Assembly: GCA_025917655.1 (NCBI GenBank)
Contig: CP084615.1
Span: forward strand, 1,798,001-1,862,000
DNA: 64,000 nucleotides
Reading direction: 5' to 3'
Source: Chlorella sorokiniana
Lineage: Eukaryota; Chlorophyta; Trebouxiophyceae; Chlorellales; Chlorellaceae
In this document: piece after piece, positions 10,214-22,278 of the stretch
Layout of the letters: every line of letters starts with the position of its first letter
Position numbering within the stretch: position 1 is the first letter of the stretch
The notes under the pieces: model-generated
The model's input: only the letters and a program-made list of their open reading frames with translations
The model's database searches: none
What the model was told of the DNA's origin: nothing
Program-made: the position numbers and the translations under genes

Positions 10214-12792
10214 TCAGGCGGCCAGCAGCTGCCGCGCCCGCTCCTGCAGCTCCCGCCCGCCCTCCACATCCACCTGCCCCGCCTCCTCGCACCGCGCCGC
10301 GTACCGCTGGCAGCGCTGCGCCAGGGCCACCAGCTGCTGCCGCCGCCGCCTCGCCTCCGACTCGCGCTGCACGCGCTCCGCCACCGCCGCCGCGCCCAGC
10401 ACCGGCGGCGGCAGCTGCGCCATGCGAGCCACGTTGATGCCGAAGGAGGCGGGGGCCACGCCCTCCACCAGCCTGAACAGGAACACCACCCGCCCCAGCG
10501 CAGCCTGCACCCGCTGCTGCTGCAGCGCGCTCCCCTCGCCCGCCTCCTCCCCCTCCTCCTCCGCCCCCTCTTGCCCTTGCCGCCCATGCGCCGCGGCCGC
10601 CGGCTCCTGCCGCTGCCCGTCTCGCGCCAGGCGCGCCTCCTCCTCCCCCCCTCCTCCTCCACGTGCGCCATGCGGTAGCAGGCAACCACCCCCGGCAGCG
10701 CCGCCTGCAGCCGGAAGCAGACCTCCGGGTAGCTGCGGGGGTGGGGGGGGGTGATGAGTCAGGTGTGAGCCACTTGCAGCAAAGCCGAGGCACCTTGTGC
10801 AGACGGCATGCGGGTCTGCAAGTGGCGATGAAGGACCCAAAACAGGCAAGCTACGCGATTCGACAGCACGCACAAGGTAGGGCCTGCCGAGCAGCCGCCA
10901 GCAGGACATCCGCAGCGCCCCTCGCAGCCACCCAGCCGCCCTGGGTCGCCGACAACCTCCCACCCTCCCTGGCGCTGCCCCCAGGGCTGCCAGCCCTGCC
11001 CCCAGCCACTGCGTGAGCTCACTGCGTGATGAAGAGGGTGAGGGCGCCGACGCGCCGCACCACGTGCGACAGCACGGCCTCAGCGATGGCGGCGCCGTCC
11101 CCGTGGAGGTGCCCCGCCCCAGCTCATCCAGGATGACCAGGGAGGAGGGGGTGGCGGCGGCCACGATGGCAGACGCCTCGCTGTCAACGGGAAAGGGAGG
11201 GGGTTGAGGGATGGTGTGAGGCGTGCGCGGCGCGACTGGCGGGCTGGACAGACGGGGCAGAGGGTGGGGAGCAACCAAAGACCGACAGCCAGGCGTAGCG
11301 GCAGCCGCCGCTGCATGCTGCAACTGCCCTCAGCGCTTGCATCAGGTGTGGGAGCGCAACTCGCGCTGCTAATCCCCCTCCGACAACCCCCTCCACCCAA
11401 ATCCTCCTCCGACACCCCTCCTGCCCCCCACCCCTGCACACTCATCCCCCACCCACCCCAGCTCCTCTGCAAAGGTGGAGCGGCCCAGGGCCAGGCAATC
11501 GGAGGCGCCCATGCGCGTGAACACGGCGTCCAGGGGGCGCAGGCGCGCCGAGCAGGCGGGCACGTAGGACCCCACCTGGGCCATGATGCAGATCAGGCGC
11601 ACTGCCTGCACAGGGGGATGGTGCGGGAGTGGCTCTGGGGTGGCGGGTGGGTCAAGGGGTGCGGGGGACCAGGGCGGCGGTTTTGCCTGCTGATGCGGCT
11701 GCGGAGTCTGCCTGCTGAGGCGCACCCTCCTCGCACCAGTGGACAGCTGTCTTTGCGGCCTGTGTTGTGTCCCCGCACGCGCAACACCCTGCAACCGCCC
11801 GTCACACACGGCTGTGCCCCGGCTCCCCCTCCCCGCCCACCCACCTCGAGTAGCACGACTTGCCGCCCATGTTGGGCCCCGTGATGACCTGGCAGCGCAG
11901 GCCGTCGCCGCGCAGGCACGTGTCGTTGGGCACAAACGCGGCGCCCGCCCCTCCAGCAGCAGCTCCAGCGCGGGGTGCCGCCCCCTGGATCACCACCTGC
12001 GCCGCCTCCTCTTCCCCCGCCAGCTCGGGCGCACATACCTACGCGTGAAGAAGGGGGTGGGGGACCAGCCGGAGGGGCGGCGCGCTGCTGGTTGGCGGAG
12101 GGAAGCCGCAGTGCGGCTGGAGCGGATGGCGTTGGCTGCCAGGCGGCGGGCGGCGGCGGGCGGCACGGCTCCCACCCACCCGTGGCTGGAGGCCAGCAGG
12201 GCGAGGCCGCAGAGGCAGTCGAGGGCGGCCAGGGCCTGCACCGCGGCGCGCAGGCGGAGGTAGCGGGAGCCGAAGCCGCGCAGGAAGGAGCGCCAGGCTG
12301 CCTCGCACGCCGCCTGCGCAGCGCTTTGGAGGGGGTGGGTGGGGTCAGCCGGGCGGGGAGACAGCCCAGCCTTTGTGCGCAAGAACTCAGCCCTTGCACC
12401 TGACTGGTCAAAATGGCTTGCAATGATTGCCAGTTGAGGCATGCTCAAAGGCCCCCGCCCCAAAACAACAGCAATGATGCAAAGTGAAATTTACTGCGCG
12501 CCTTGAGGTGCTCCCGCGAGCGCCAGCCGCTGCAGCCCCGCCTTGACCTCGGGGGTGGTACCTCACCGCCTTCTTCACGCTGCTGACCTGCGCCCTCGGG
12601 GGCACGGGGGAGGGGCTTCGCCTCTGTCCTGCAGGCCTCGCGTCTGCTCACAACCAGCAGAGCGGGGGAGCGCGCCCGCTCTGCCAGCTCTCACCCCTCC
12701 TTCATGCCCAGCGGCGCGCTCACGCCGCGGTCTGGCCATCCGACACCACAACAGCGTTGCCCCCTTCAATCTCTGCCCCGGCCCCCCTTCCC

Positions 12793-12827
<35 letters not shown>

Positions 12828-15800
12828 TCTCCCAGGAGGGCGGCACCCGCTTGACCAGGTCGGGAGGCACCTCCACCAGGTACTCGCCTGGGGGGTCAGC
12901 GCGTTTGTGTGGGGGGCTTGATTGGGTAAGCCGGCGGATGTCACTCACACAACGCATCAAGCATGCACGTCATCACCCCCCACACCACCACACAACACCC
13001 ACCCAAACACCCATTCAAACCCCACCCCCACGCACCCTGGTTCTGCAGCGTGACGAACTGGAGGCTGGAGATCTGCAGCGCGGCGCGGAAGCTGGGCAGC
13101 AGCTCGCCCAGCGCGCGCTCCGCAGCCGCCGCCTCCTCGCGCCAGCGCAGCACCTCGGGGAACCGCTCGCTGGGCCTGTGGTTGTTGGTTGGTGTGGGTG
13201 GGTGTGGGTGTGGTGGTGTGTGTGGGGGGGCGCGCGGGGGAGATGGGGCGCGCGACAAAGACGGGTGGGGTGGCAGCAAGCCAAGCGCAAGCCAAACAGG
13301 CAAGGCCGCCAACAGGGGAGGGGGATGGGGAGGGGCGGAGCGCGCGAGGCAGTGCATGCCGGGGCCAATTGCTGCGCTCGTGGCCGGCCCCCCACCTCAG
13401 CGCGTTGGCGGTGTCGTTGGCGGCCGCCGCATCCAGGTCCATGGCTGCCAGCATGCGGCGGCAGGCGGCCGCCACCGACTGGTCGGCGGCCGCTTGCAGC
13501 AGGCGGGCCAGCAGCGCTGACCGCACGCCCTGCAGGTCGAGGGGGCGCCGCAGCGCCGCCGCCCTCCTCCCCTTCACCGCCGCCCTCCTCCCCGGACGAC
13601 TCCTCCGCCGCCCCGTCTCCACCGCCGCCGCCAGGCTGCCGCCCCTCGCCGGCCAGCCCCAGCTGCGCCCCAGGCCGGCCAGGTGCTGCAGCAGGGTGGC
13701 CAGCTCCGCGGGGCGCACGGTGGCGTGCAGGGCGCGGGTGAGGCCGCGCTCCAGGTCGGGCAGCGTGCGCAGCGTGGGACACCAGGCGGCACAGCACGGG
13801 GTGGCTGTCGCCTGCGGCGGCCGGGCGGGTGGAAGCGGCGCGCAAGGCTTTTGCAACCACGGACGGAGCCCAGAGCACGGCGGAGCCGGCACAAGCACAC
13901 GCACGCAAGGCGGGTGCCTTGCTTGGGCTGCCGCTTGGGCGCAGCTCCCTGGCACAGCCCTCCCGTCCCGCCCCCTCCCTCATAGAGATGCCTTCAGGCA
14001 GCGGGGGAGCACGTGCAACACCAGCGGCGGCCGGCCCCCCACCTGTCTCCACCAGCTCCTGCACGGCATCCAGCCGCTCCTCGATGGCCTCCCGCCGCCG
14101 CAGCGGCTTGCCCACCCAGCTGTGCATCAGGCGGCGCCCAAACTTGGTCTGCGGGGCGGCCGAGAACGGGAGGCCGAGAACGGGCGGCCGATTGGCAAAC
14201 GCTGGCGATGCGCCAAAAAGTGCCGCCTGCACAGAGGGCGCCCCTTTACCCCCTGCCTACAAACACTCGCCGCCTCTCACCACCTCTCCCTCCCTTCCAC
14301 CCCCCACCAACCCTCGCCAACCCACCTTGGTGTGGTCCATCACCGCCACCAGGCTGCCCTGGGGCCCGCCCTCGGAGCTGCGGAACACCTCCAGCTGCCT
14401 GCCGCACCGCCGGGGGAGCAAGGCAGGGGGTGAGCAGCGCAGCAGCGTGGAGGCGGCTGGGGGCGGCCAGCGTAGCCAGCAGGGCATCACGGGGCAGCGG
14501 GAGGCGCGTGAGGAAGGGCTGGCCCCCGCCCCCACCTGAGCGTGTTGGCCGACAGGCGCATCTCCTGGGCTTGGTCCCACGGCTGGAAGGCGGCCCCCAG
14601 CCGCAGCACTCCCTCCAGCCCAAAGGGGCGCAGGTGGTCCAGCAGGTGGGCCAGGGCGCGCAGCACCAGTGGGGGCAGGCCCGCCACGGCCTCCGCCGCC
14701 GCCGAGCCCTCCCCGAGCCGCCCGCCCCGCCGTAAAAGGCGCGCACCGCGTCCGCCGCCGTCCCCGGCAGCTTGTACTTGGCGGCTGCCGCGGTCTCCAG
14801 GCGCGGCGGGGCCCCCAGCTGCTCGCCGATGGCGGCCGCCAGGCGCCGCGTCTCGCTGGACGCGGGCTGCGCTATCAGGATCTCGGCTGGGGCGGCAAAC
14901 AGCAGGCGGGACTCCAGCTCCTGCCGCAGCAGGCCGTCCCTGCAGCGGGGGAGAGAAGACGGGGGCAGTAGGTCCTGGAGCGCCTGCTGGGCGGCAACGC
15001 GGCCGCAGGTGGGCAGCTGCGGCGCGCCAGCGCCCGCCCCGGGCACTCTTGATGCCTGCATGCGCCTTTGCCGGGCAGGAGACCGCTCCAACCCCTTGAA
15101 CCAAAGCACCAGAAGCAGTCGGCCGCAGCATTTGACCCCCAGCCCCCACCCCACCGCTGCACGTCGCCCCCTTGCCCACCTGAACTGCGTGTGCAGCACC
15201 GCCCCCGTGCTGGGCTCCACAGCAACCAGCCCCACCTCCACCTGGCCGGGGCCCCGCTGCCCGGCTGGGCAGCCTCCTCCACGCAGCACACAAGGTAGGA
15301 GGCTGGGCCAGGGGGCGGCGGCTCCGCGCGGCGCCGCCGCGGCCGTGCCGGTGGGGCCGCCGCGGCCTCACCCTCCTCTCCGCCCTCCCCCGCCTCGGCT
15401 CCCCCTCGCCGTCGCTGTCGCACAGGCCGCCCAGCTCTCCCGCCTGTGTGTGAGTGGGCAGCAGGGACAGCGAGGGCAGCCGCCGGTCAGACGCCAGCTG
15501 GTCTCGCTGGCCCGCCCTGGCACTGGCCGGCACCTCCACGCGCTTGGCCTTTCCACGCAGGCGCTTGGCTGCTCTGCTGAGCTCTAGCCCCATGCCCTGC
15601 ATCATGCGGCCCCCCTCCCTCACACACACACCTCCAGCGTGGCCTTGCTGTGCAGAGCTGTCAGCTTGCGCTCAAAGGGCCCCCCGGTTGTCCCCCGCCT
15701 TCTTGATGGCGGCGGTCTCCACCTGGCGAACCACGCCAACCTGAGGAGGGGGCAGGCCAGGGCAGCAGGGCAGCAGGGCAGCAGGGCAGGTTGAGGACAA

Positions 15801-16759
15801 AGAGAGTGCCCCACAGCGGCCCCCGGCAGTGCCGAGTGCCCGGGGGAGCAGCGGCCCTGCAGGCGCGCGGCCAAACAATCAAACTCCCTTCCAGTCCTCT
15901 CAATGCCCCAAACCATTGCAGGATGCGCGAGTGTGGGCGGCGCACCTTGTGGCCCGCCAGCACCAGGCGGCGCACGTGGTGGCGCAGGCGGTGCGTGGGG
16001 AAGCCGGCGGTGAGGAAAGCGCGGTCCTGGAAGGCATAGATGCCCAGCTCGCGGGAAGCTGCGGGCACACGGGATGGCACATGAGCGCAGCAGGCGCAAC
16101 TGGTCAGCCGCAGAATGCTGGCCGCCGCCAGGCCAGGGGCTGCCATACGAGTGCAGGGCGATGTGCACTTGCGCGGCATTGGTGCCACTGCCGCGCAGCG
16201 CCCACACCCGTCTCTGCGTCCACGCCGAAAAACTTGAACTTGTAGCCGACTTCCACGCACAGCAGCACCCCCGGTGGCGCTGCTTCAAAGCCACAATCTG
16301 CTGCTCCAGCGGCGTCAGCTTGGCAGCGGCGCTGCCGCCCGCCGCCTCAGGCTCGATGGCCTGTGCAGCGCCCGCTGCGGCTGCTGCCGCCTCGCCAGCC
16401 ACGCCCAGCTTGCGCTGCAGCACCTCGCGGGCGCTGCTCGGGGCCGGGACGTTGGCTGGCAGCTGCCGCGGCGCGGGCGGCGCGCACAGACGGGGCCAGC
16501 GCGGCATGGCTCGTGCTGGCGGGCCCCGGGCCAGCCTTCTCAGAGCCATTCGGCTGCTGTTGCTCCTGCTGCTGCTGCTCCTTCCCTTGTGATTGCCTGG
16601 TGGCACGTGCGCCCGCGGTGCTGACTGTGCGGGGGCGCTTCGCGGGCGGCGACAGCGCCGCATCCCCGCCTTCGCTCCCGCCCGGGCTACCCCCAGAAAT
16701 GCGGTGATTGACCGCTGCCCCTTAGGCGGTGGGCCCTTCTTTCTTGGCTTGGGCGCCAT
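10214..16759 (-). CDS. MSH3: DNA mismatch repair protein MSH3
   Basis: MSH3 pairs with MSH2 as MutS-beta to recognise insertion/deletion loops. The N-terminus ([14 protein letters not shown]) carries a PCNA-interacting motif QRSITAFL at about residues 15-22, as expected for MSH3. The MutS-I mismatch domain follows: [55 protein letters not shown] and [15 protein letters not shown]. The connector is near 14900-14950. The lever/core is seen in [15 protein letters not shown] (about 14110-14150). The ATPase has Walker [10 protein letters not shown] (about 11870), [26 protein letters not shown], and Walker B with ELGRGTSTG (about 11110). The C-terminal part includes [12 protein letters not shown] and [13 protein letters not shown]. 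Many introns and several single-base frame offsets interrupt it, but all domains are present in order. It is head-to-head with the ACHT gene. Confidence 0.93.
12796..12825. repeat. (CA)n microsatellite in an MSH3 intron
   Basis: About 15 CA units lie in an intron of MSH3, the protein that repairs slippage at exactly such repeats. Confidence 0.95.
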
Positions 16760-17575
16760 GCTGTCCCTCCGCTGCACTGTGCCGAGCAGGCGGCAGGCCT
16801 CACTTCAAGCAGAGGAGCTGGGCTGAGCACCGTAGGAAGGCGGGGTGGACGCTTGACTAGCGGGGCGCCTTGGCCGTCCAGATGCTCAATTCATGTGCAC
16901 AGCACGCCGGTAAGGTGTGACAGAGAGCCTGGCCCGCGATAAAGAGCAAGGCTGTCTTGAAAGTTACTGATCGCGGCGGGCAGAAGACCCAGCGGCGCGC
17001 TTAACCCTTGATCGAAAACTTTGAATGGTTGCAGACGTCGCAGACCAAGGAGAGGCGCTTCTCTGAACTGAGGTTGAACTGGGGTACACACGCTGTGCGC
17101 TCAGTCCACCACCCGTCACGACGGCCGGCCCCCCCGCCCCTGCAACCAATTTTTCGGCAGAGGCATAGTCAGGAGAAGCGCAAGCCTTCGGATGCATCCA
17201 TGGTCTTGTTGGTTGGAACAAAACAATGAAATCTTGTTGGTTGGACTTTTCTGCCCCCTGCGCATCCAACCCACTGCGGAATCGAGTGTGACGCGCTGGT
17301 GCCTGTCAGAGACATGTCAACGCCATTTTACAGTCAGGGTGCCAAAAGGGAAGGGGGAAGTGAGGGAAAGGACAATTTATCCATGCCTTCCCCTCCTCTC
17401 TTCTGCAGTAGCGCCAGCGGGGCGCTCTTTGCACGCTGGGACCGCGACATCACCTCAGACCTCTGCTCACCGAAGGGTGCGCCGGCTTGAAAGTTGTGCG
17501 ACACTATTTGATGGACCGAGAATGTAATTCACGGCTATTCTGCATTGGTACAGCGGATTCCGACACCAGGAGAGG
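16760..17575. promoter_or_regulatory. Divergent intergenic region between MSH3 and the ACHT gene
   Basis: An 816-base gap separates two head-to-head start codons. Only short ORFs without motifs are present. It must hold the promoters and 5' UTRs of both genes. I see no clear TATA box or other element I can name. Confidence 0.5.
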
Positions 17576-18660
17576 ATGGCAAGTACCTGCCTGGTTTCTC
17601 AAGCGAAGTTCGTCCATACCAGGCTGCTTTATAGCCGCAATGCGCCAGAAGTACATCATCTCAGCCTGCCAGCGTCGGGGCGTTTACCCGACCTGTTTGC
17701 CGTCCGTGGCCGGCTTCCTTCAAGGTGCGCTGCTTTCGAAACGGGGAAAGGTGCAAGTGCATAACGTGCCGCAGTCGATGCACCAAGTCTGTGACCGGGT
17801 GCAGGCTTGGTACATGGCCCCTGCCGCTCTTGCCGCCAGGTGCCACCGCTGCTTCTTGTGTGGTTCCCATGGCATTTGCGCAATTTAACTATGCACATCG
17901 CATTACATGATCCTCTGCAGATCAAGCGCCCAGCCAGTGAGCTGCGCACTTGGCATAAAAGGGGGTGCGTGGTGGAAGGCGCCCAAGCCGCCAAACTGCG
18001 CAGAGGTGGCGTCCGTGCAGCAGCTGGTGGATGAGCTGGATGCCTGCTGCGAGCAGCTGGTGGTGGTGCAGGTGAGCGGTGCAGCTGAGCCTGGCCGTGC
18101 CCGCCCAGCAGGCCTGTGAAAAATCGAAACAGCACGACGGCATGCTCCGAACACTCACCGGACACATGCTTGCGGCCAACCGCTCTCCCGCCCGCCCAGT
18201 TCTACGCCACATGGTGCTCCGGCTGCCGCGCCCTGTCGCCTCGCCTGGTGGAGATGGCCCGGGAGCGGCCCTCGGTGCGCTTCCTGTTTGTCGACGCCGA
18301 CGACAATCGCGTGGCGGCGCGGCGCCTGGGAGTGCAGGGGGCACCCTACACGATGCTCTTTGCAGGCGCGGAGGGCTGCGTGGAGCGCTTCAATGTGACG
18401 GCCGCCAGATTCAACACGCTGAAGTGAGCATGCTGCACACGTGCAGTGCTCAGAACGCGGCTGCGAGCTGGTTTTCAGCCATTGCTCAACGATTACTTCC
18501 GTGCACCCTCCTCCGCCGCAGGGCAGCTGTGGACCGGTGGGACGTGCCGCGATGCTCGCTGGCCCGCCCGCCGCCGCTGCAAGGTTTTGAGAGCGTCAGG
18601 CCGCGTGCCACGGCTTCGATCCGGCAGGAGGAGGGTGCCAACAGACATGCAGTGGCATGA
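17576..18660 (+). CDS. ACHT: ACHT-type atypical thioredoxin (plastid)
   Basis: ACHT thioredoxins are thylakoid or stromal proteins that in plants oxidise targets such as 2-Cys peroxiredoxin and ADP-glucose pyrophosphorylase subunits. Four exons splice cleanly: 17576-17724, 17921-18071, 18200-18423 and 18522-18660. All introns are GT-AG and every phase matches. Exon 1 is a transit peptide (MASTCLVSQAKFVHTRLLYS). Exon 2 gives the family signature WWKAPKPPN followed by VQQLVDEL. Exon 3 carries the thioredoxin core FYATWCSGCRALSPRL, with WCSGC instead of the canonical WCGPC, and GVQGAPYTMLF with the cis-Pro region. Exon 4 has the ACHT tail RCSLARPPPLQGFE, comparable to the plant RCSLGPxxGL tail. 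An ORF caller ends the gene at 18427, but a donor overlaps that apparent stop and the tail exon restores the family C-terminus. Confidence 0.86.
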
Positions 18661-19122
18661 GCCAAAGCAGGGTTGGTCTCAGGGCCCGACAAAGAGCCCT
18701 ACTTGCTGCACAGCTGACCTGTGAAGGTGGTGCTGCCTCCGCTTCTCCCCATCCGTCCGCTTAAGCTGATACACTCTTCTTGCTGATCGCCACCCTTGTG
18801 CCTGTCAATGCGTAACTGCTGATCCCCTGCCCGCCTGGCTATTGATTCACTGATTTACCCGCTTAAGCTTGCGCTGATATCAACCACGGATAACAACGCC
18901 CTTGGACACGACTTCCAGCAAGCTTTGCCTCTTGCTGCTCAACCTCACTGCAGTGGGCCCAAGTGCATGCCTTGCACTTTGCGCATTAGCAGTGCCACAC
19001 CTTGAACTGTGATATCAGGCGCGCAGGCCAAGCAAGTGGAACAGATGCTTGACAAATCTTACTCAATAGCATGCTGGACAGAAGGGCGGAGGAGGGGGCG
19101 CCGGCGGGTGATGCCAGCCTGC
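18661..19122. other. Convergent intergenic region
   Basis: About 460 relatively AT-rich bases between the 3' ends of the ACHT and HCF106 genes. There is no ORF with coding character. CTTAAGCTGAT and the near-copy CTTAAGCTTGCGCTGAT occur about 100 bases apart near 18765-18885, but I assign them no function. Confidence 0.5.
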
Positions 19123-20322
19123 CTATGCCTCGTCGGCTGACAGCTGCTTGGGCATGCTGCCGCCTGCCGCTGCCGCCCGCCGCCGAGCCAGCTCCGCCTC
19201 CAGCTCCTCAACGCTCATGGCCTCCACAGCCCGTGGCCGGGCCACCGCCCCCCCGCCGCTGGCGCCGACGAAGGTGCCGCTGCCGCGGGCGCCGGCGCCT
19301 GCGCCTGCGCGGGCGCTGCTGCCGCCGTGCCGGGCACGGCGCCGCCCCAGGCCGCCGCCGCGCCTCGGCGCGCTTGCGCTCGATGTCTGGGTCCACCAGC
19401 GAGGCCTGGGAGGGCTCCAGGGGCTGCCCCTGCTGCTGCCGCATGCTGCCCGCCAGCTCCGACAGCGGCTGCTCGCCGTCGGCGCGGGGCGGGCGCGGCT
19501 GGGGGTGCCGGCCGCGCCAGTTCCTCCCGAATGTCGTTGATGCCAATCTCCTGCGCGCGGGCGCCGGGGGTTGTACAGGCAGGGCGGTTGGGGCGGTGCA
19601 GACTGGGAGGCGGCCATGGGCAGGGGCTCGACACGGCAGCAACACCCGCTGCGATGGGGTGGTAGCCTGCGCCCCAACGCCGTGCAGCTACCTTAAACAC
19701 ACCATACACAGTTGGACCGAGGCCCCTCCCTCAGCGGCCACAGCGCAGGTTCCGCCGGGCACCCTCCAGGCGCGGCGGCGCCCCACCTGCTCCAGCGTGC
19801 TCTTCAGCTCCTGGCTCACGCTGGTGATCTCGCGCAGCGTGGGCGCAAACGAGCGCAGCGTGGATCCCACGCTCTTGGCCGCCTGCGCCAGGCCCTTGGG
19901 CCCAAACACCACCAGCGCCACCACGCCGACCAGCAGCGCCTCGGGCGCCCCACGCCAAAGAACGATGCGCGCACCGGCTGCGCGGCGGCGGGGCTGCGGC
20001 GGGGGGGACCAGCTGCGGCTGGGCTGCAAGGGACGAGGCGTACCATGGGGCTCAGCATGAACTCCAAGGAGCTGTGTGCACGATGACGAGGCTGCTGACA
20101 AAGCTGCCGCGCGTCGAGCCACCGCTGCTGCCGCCGCCGCCAACGAAGAGCGCCGTGGACATGAAGAACTCGCGTGATGCGTGCAGACTCACCCAATAGC
20201 TTGGTGTGATCCATACGGCGGCCAAGGTAGGCGCTGCTGCTTGAGAAGGCACGCACTGTCGGGGCTGGTGCCATGCAGGAGGGCCTGGCCAACCGCATTG
20301 TGCACGAGATTCTAAAAGACAT
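19123..20322 (-). CDS. HCF106: Thylakoid Tat translocase subunit HCF106 (TatB type)
   Basis: HCF106 is part of the cpTat receptor complex that moves folded twin-arginine substrates across the thylakoid membrane. The N-terminus is a plastid transit peptide (MSFRISCTMRLARPS, or an in-frame internal start MAPAPTVRAFSSSS). The membrane anchor reads SFFGVG then APEALLVGVVALVVFGPKGL, with the FGP hinge. The amphipathic helix AKSVGSTLRSFAPTLREITS and QELKSTLEQ follow, and then, across an intron, EIGINDIREEL. FGVGAPEAL and LxSFAPTLRE are typical of HCF106 rather than THA4. The C-terminal tail is Ala/Pro-rich and ends in SVEELEAELARRRAA then QLSADEA. One G appears to be missing between FFGVG and APEA (about 19950). 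It is divergent from the DUF1118 gene, another thylakoid protein. Confidence 0.9.
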
Positions 20323-20673
20323 GTTCAGAGACGTTGTGAGATGCAGTGAGGGCTGTCAACGGTAGGAGCGATACAGCCCGGGTGGGAGCTTTGCGCTGGC
20401 GGGCTGGGGTTGTTCGCTGTGAATTTTAAGATTGATGTTAGGGACTGGATACTGCAAACACTGCTTTTCAGCGGGGCGAGGCCGTCCCAAAGCTCCATGC
20501 AGTACGAGCCATCTGCCACGATAAGGGTGCAAGCGAGAGGCAGCATGTTGCAATCAAGGATCGACGGTTCCATTCTCATCCTGAACTTGGGTGCCATTGT
20601 TTCAAGCAGCAGCAGCCGCGCTCAGCTCTTGACACGGCGCAGCTCCGCTCAGTGTGTCGAGGCGCGCACGAAT
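20323..20673. promoter_or_regulatory. Divergent promoter region, HCF106 / RIQ-like gene
   Basis: A 351-base gap between the start codons of two nuclear genes for thylakoid proteins, transcribed outward. It is AT-richer than the flanking exons (for example, the segment 20405-20440). No specific light-responsive element can be named from inspection. Confidence 0.5.
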
Positions 20674-21951
20674 ATGCACGCTCAGGCTAAGGTATGAGTT
20701 TGTGGCGAGATTATGACGCACCAAATGCTACGAAGCATCCTCGGTCCCAAGGTTTTGGGGCCCCCTTCACATCTGGGTGCCCCCTCCTGCACCAGCAGCG
20801 CCTGCGCCACCGCACACCCCGGCTTGGATGGCCCCCTCCTCCTGCAGGTCTCCGGCTTCCGCAGCGCCCTGCGCGGCACTGCTGTGCAGCAGCAGCGGGC
20901 TGTTGGCCGCAGCCCTGCTGCCCGACTGGCGGTGCACGCTGCCGGCACGCAGACGGCCACCAAGCGGCTGAAGGTGGGCCAGCGGGCGCCCAAGCCGCCG
21001 CCGCCGCCCCCGCAAGGCCGCAAGCCCCACTACGGGCACCAAGAAGATTCGGCCCACCGTCAGCGGGACCGGCACCAAGAAGGTCGGCGGCCCGGGGCGG
21101 GCACCAAGGCGGCGGGCACCCGCAAGGTGACCGCCATTGAGGTGTTCAGCTCTGAGAAGCAGTTCCGCGCCAAGCAGCAGAGCGCCCGCCCGCGCCCAAG
21201 GTCCTCAGGTGCGTGGGGGCCTGCTCCTCTTGATGCGCCTGCTGCCTGCCTTGCACAGCAGGCCCGCCAGCGGGCGTGCGTGCCAGCCCCGCAGCCCTGC
21301 TGCCCCCAGTGACAGTCGCCACGCCTTTGCCGCCGCGCCCACAGCCGCATCGAGCAGCTTAAGCTGCTGTCCAAGCTTGAGCAGAGCGGGCTGCTGAGCC
21401 TGGCCGAGAAGCAGGGCCTGACCCTGTCCAAGCTGGAGCAGAGCGGGCTGCTGTCCACCGCCGAGAGCCTGGGCCTGCTGTCCCTCCTCACCGACCGCAA
21501 CTTCCCGGGCACCCTGTGAGCACCTGGCTGGGGTGGCGCTGGGCTGGGGTGCGCTGGGTGCGTCAGCCCCTCGCTGCCCCTCCACACCCTGGGCCCAGCA
21601 ACGCTCGCTTGCCGCGCAGGTACGCCCTGGCAAGCGCTCTGCTGGTGGCGGGCCCCGCTGCCGTCTACTTCCTGCCAGATGACTCCACCGGCCTGGGTGA
21701 GCGCCCCGCCTGCCGCACGCTGCCCTGCATGCCCCAAACTACTCTAGCCCGTCCAAGCGTAAGTGGGCGTGGTGCGGCGAAAGCATGCAGCCTGCAAAGT
21801 GACCCACCTGCTGTGCTCGCCCTCCTCAACACCCAACCTGCCGGTGGCTGCTGCAGTGGCGGCGCAGGCGGCCATTGCCCTCACCTGCATCGCCGGCGGC
21901 AGCGCGGCCTGGGGCGGAGCCAGCCTGCTGAGCTCCCTGCAGAAGTCCTGA
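20674..21951 (+). CDS. RIQ-like DUF1118 thylakoid membrane protein
   Basis: The plant homologues RIQ1 and RIQ2 affect grana stacking and non-photochemical quenching. Exon 1 is tiny: ATG at 20674 (MHAQAK) ending at a strong donor AAG|GTATGAGT. The intron is 20692-20847, and exon 2 opens in phase with VSGFRSALRGTAVQQQ, a transit-like region. A Lys/Pro-rich stretch follows in which the frame shifts (about 21040-21120) before KVTAIEVFSSEKQFRAK. The core is in the exon from about 21350: RIEQLKLLSKLEQSGLL, AEKQGLTLSKLEQSGLL and AESLGLLSLLTDRNFPGTL. This is a repeated K(L/A)E-x-GLL pattern typical of DUF1118. Two membrane helices follow (YALASALLVAGPAAVYFLP and VAAQAAIALTCIAGGSAAW), and the end LLSSLQKS closely matches the plant C-terminus. 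Confidence 0.83.
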
Positions 21952-22278
21952 GTTGGGCCTGGAACCCCATAAGTTCAGACGATTGGCGGCTGCGTCTCGC
22001 TGGCACAAAACAACAGCCCGTAGTCCATGTCATTGCTGTCCATTAACAATGTTTGATTCCACGTCGATCGACCTTGGCCCAAAAACCTCTCGGGCCTCTT
22101 TGTATCATCGCCTGCCCTAGATGGGTCCACTCACTGCTTCGCACGTTTGTTCATTTGCTGCCTGTTGCTTCTTGCTCTTGTAATTGCAGTGATCACAAAC
22201 ACATTGACATGTCTGACAGCTTTGGGCAGGTTGATCAGGTTTCATGGTGAAAAATCATTCAAGCTTGCAAGCACTGCC
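21952..22278. other. Convergent 3' region
   Basis: A 327-base gap between the converging RIQ-like and PIG-H genes. There is no ORF of note. A TGTAA at 22179-22183 is a candidate poly(A) signal for the plus-strand gene. Confidence 0.5.

Noticed and set aside
16760-17575. Additional small gene in the MSH3-ACHT gap
   Set aside because: The ORFs are short, lack a family signature and do not splice to anything recognisable. The region is adequately explained as two promoters.
17921-18119. ACHT gene starting in its second exon
   Set aside because: A transit-peptide exon at 17576-17724 joins in exact phase through a GT-AG intron and gives the expected plastid targeting.
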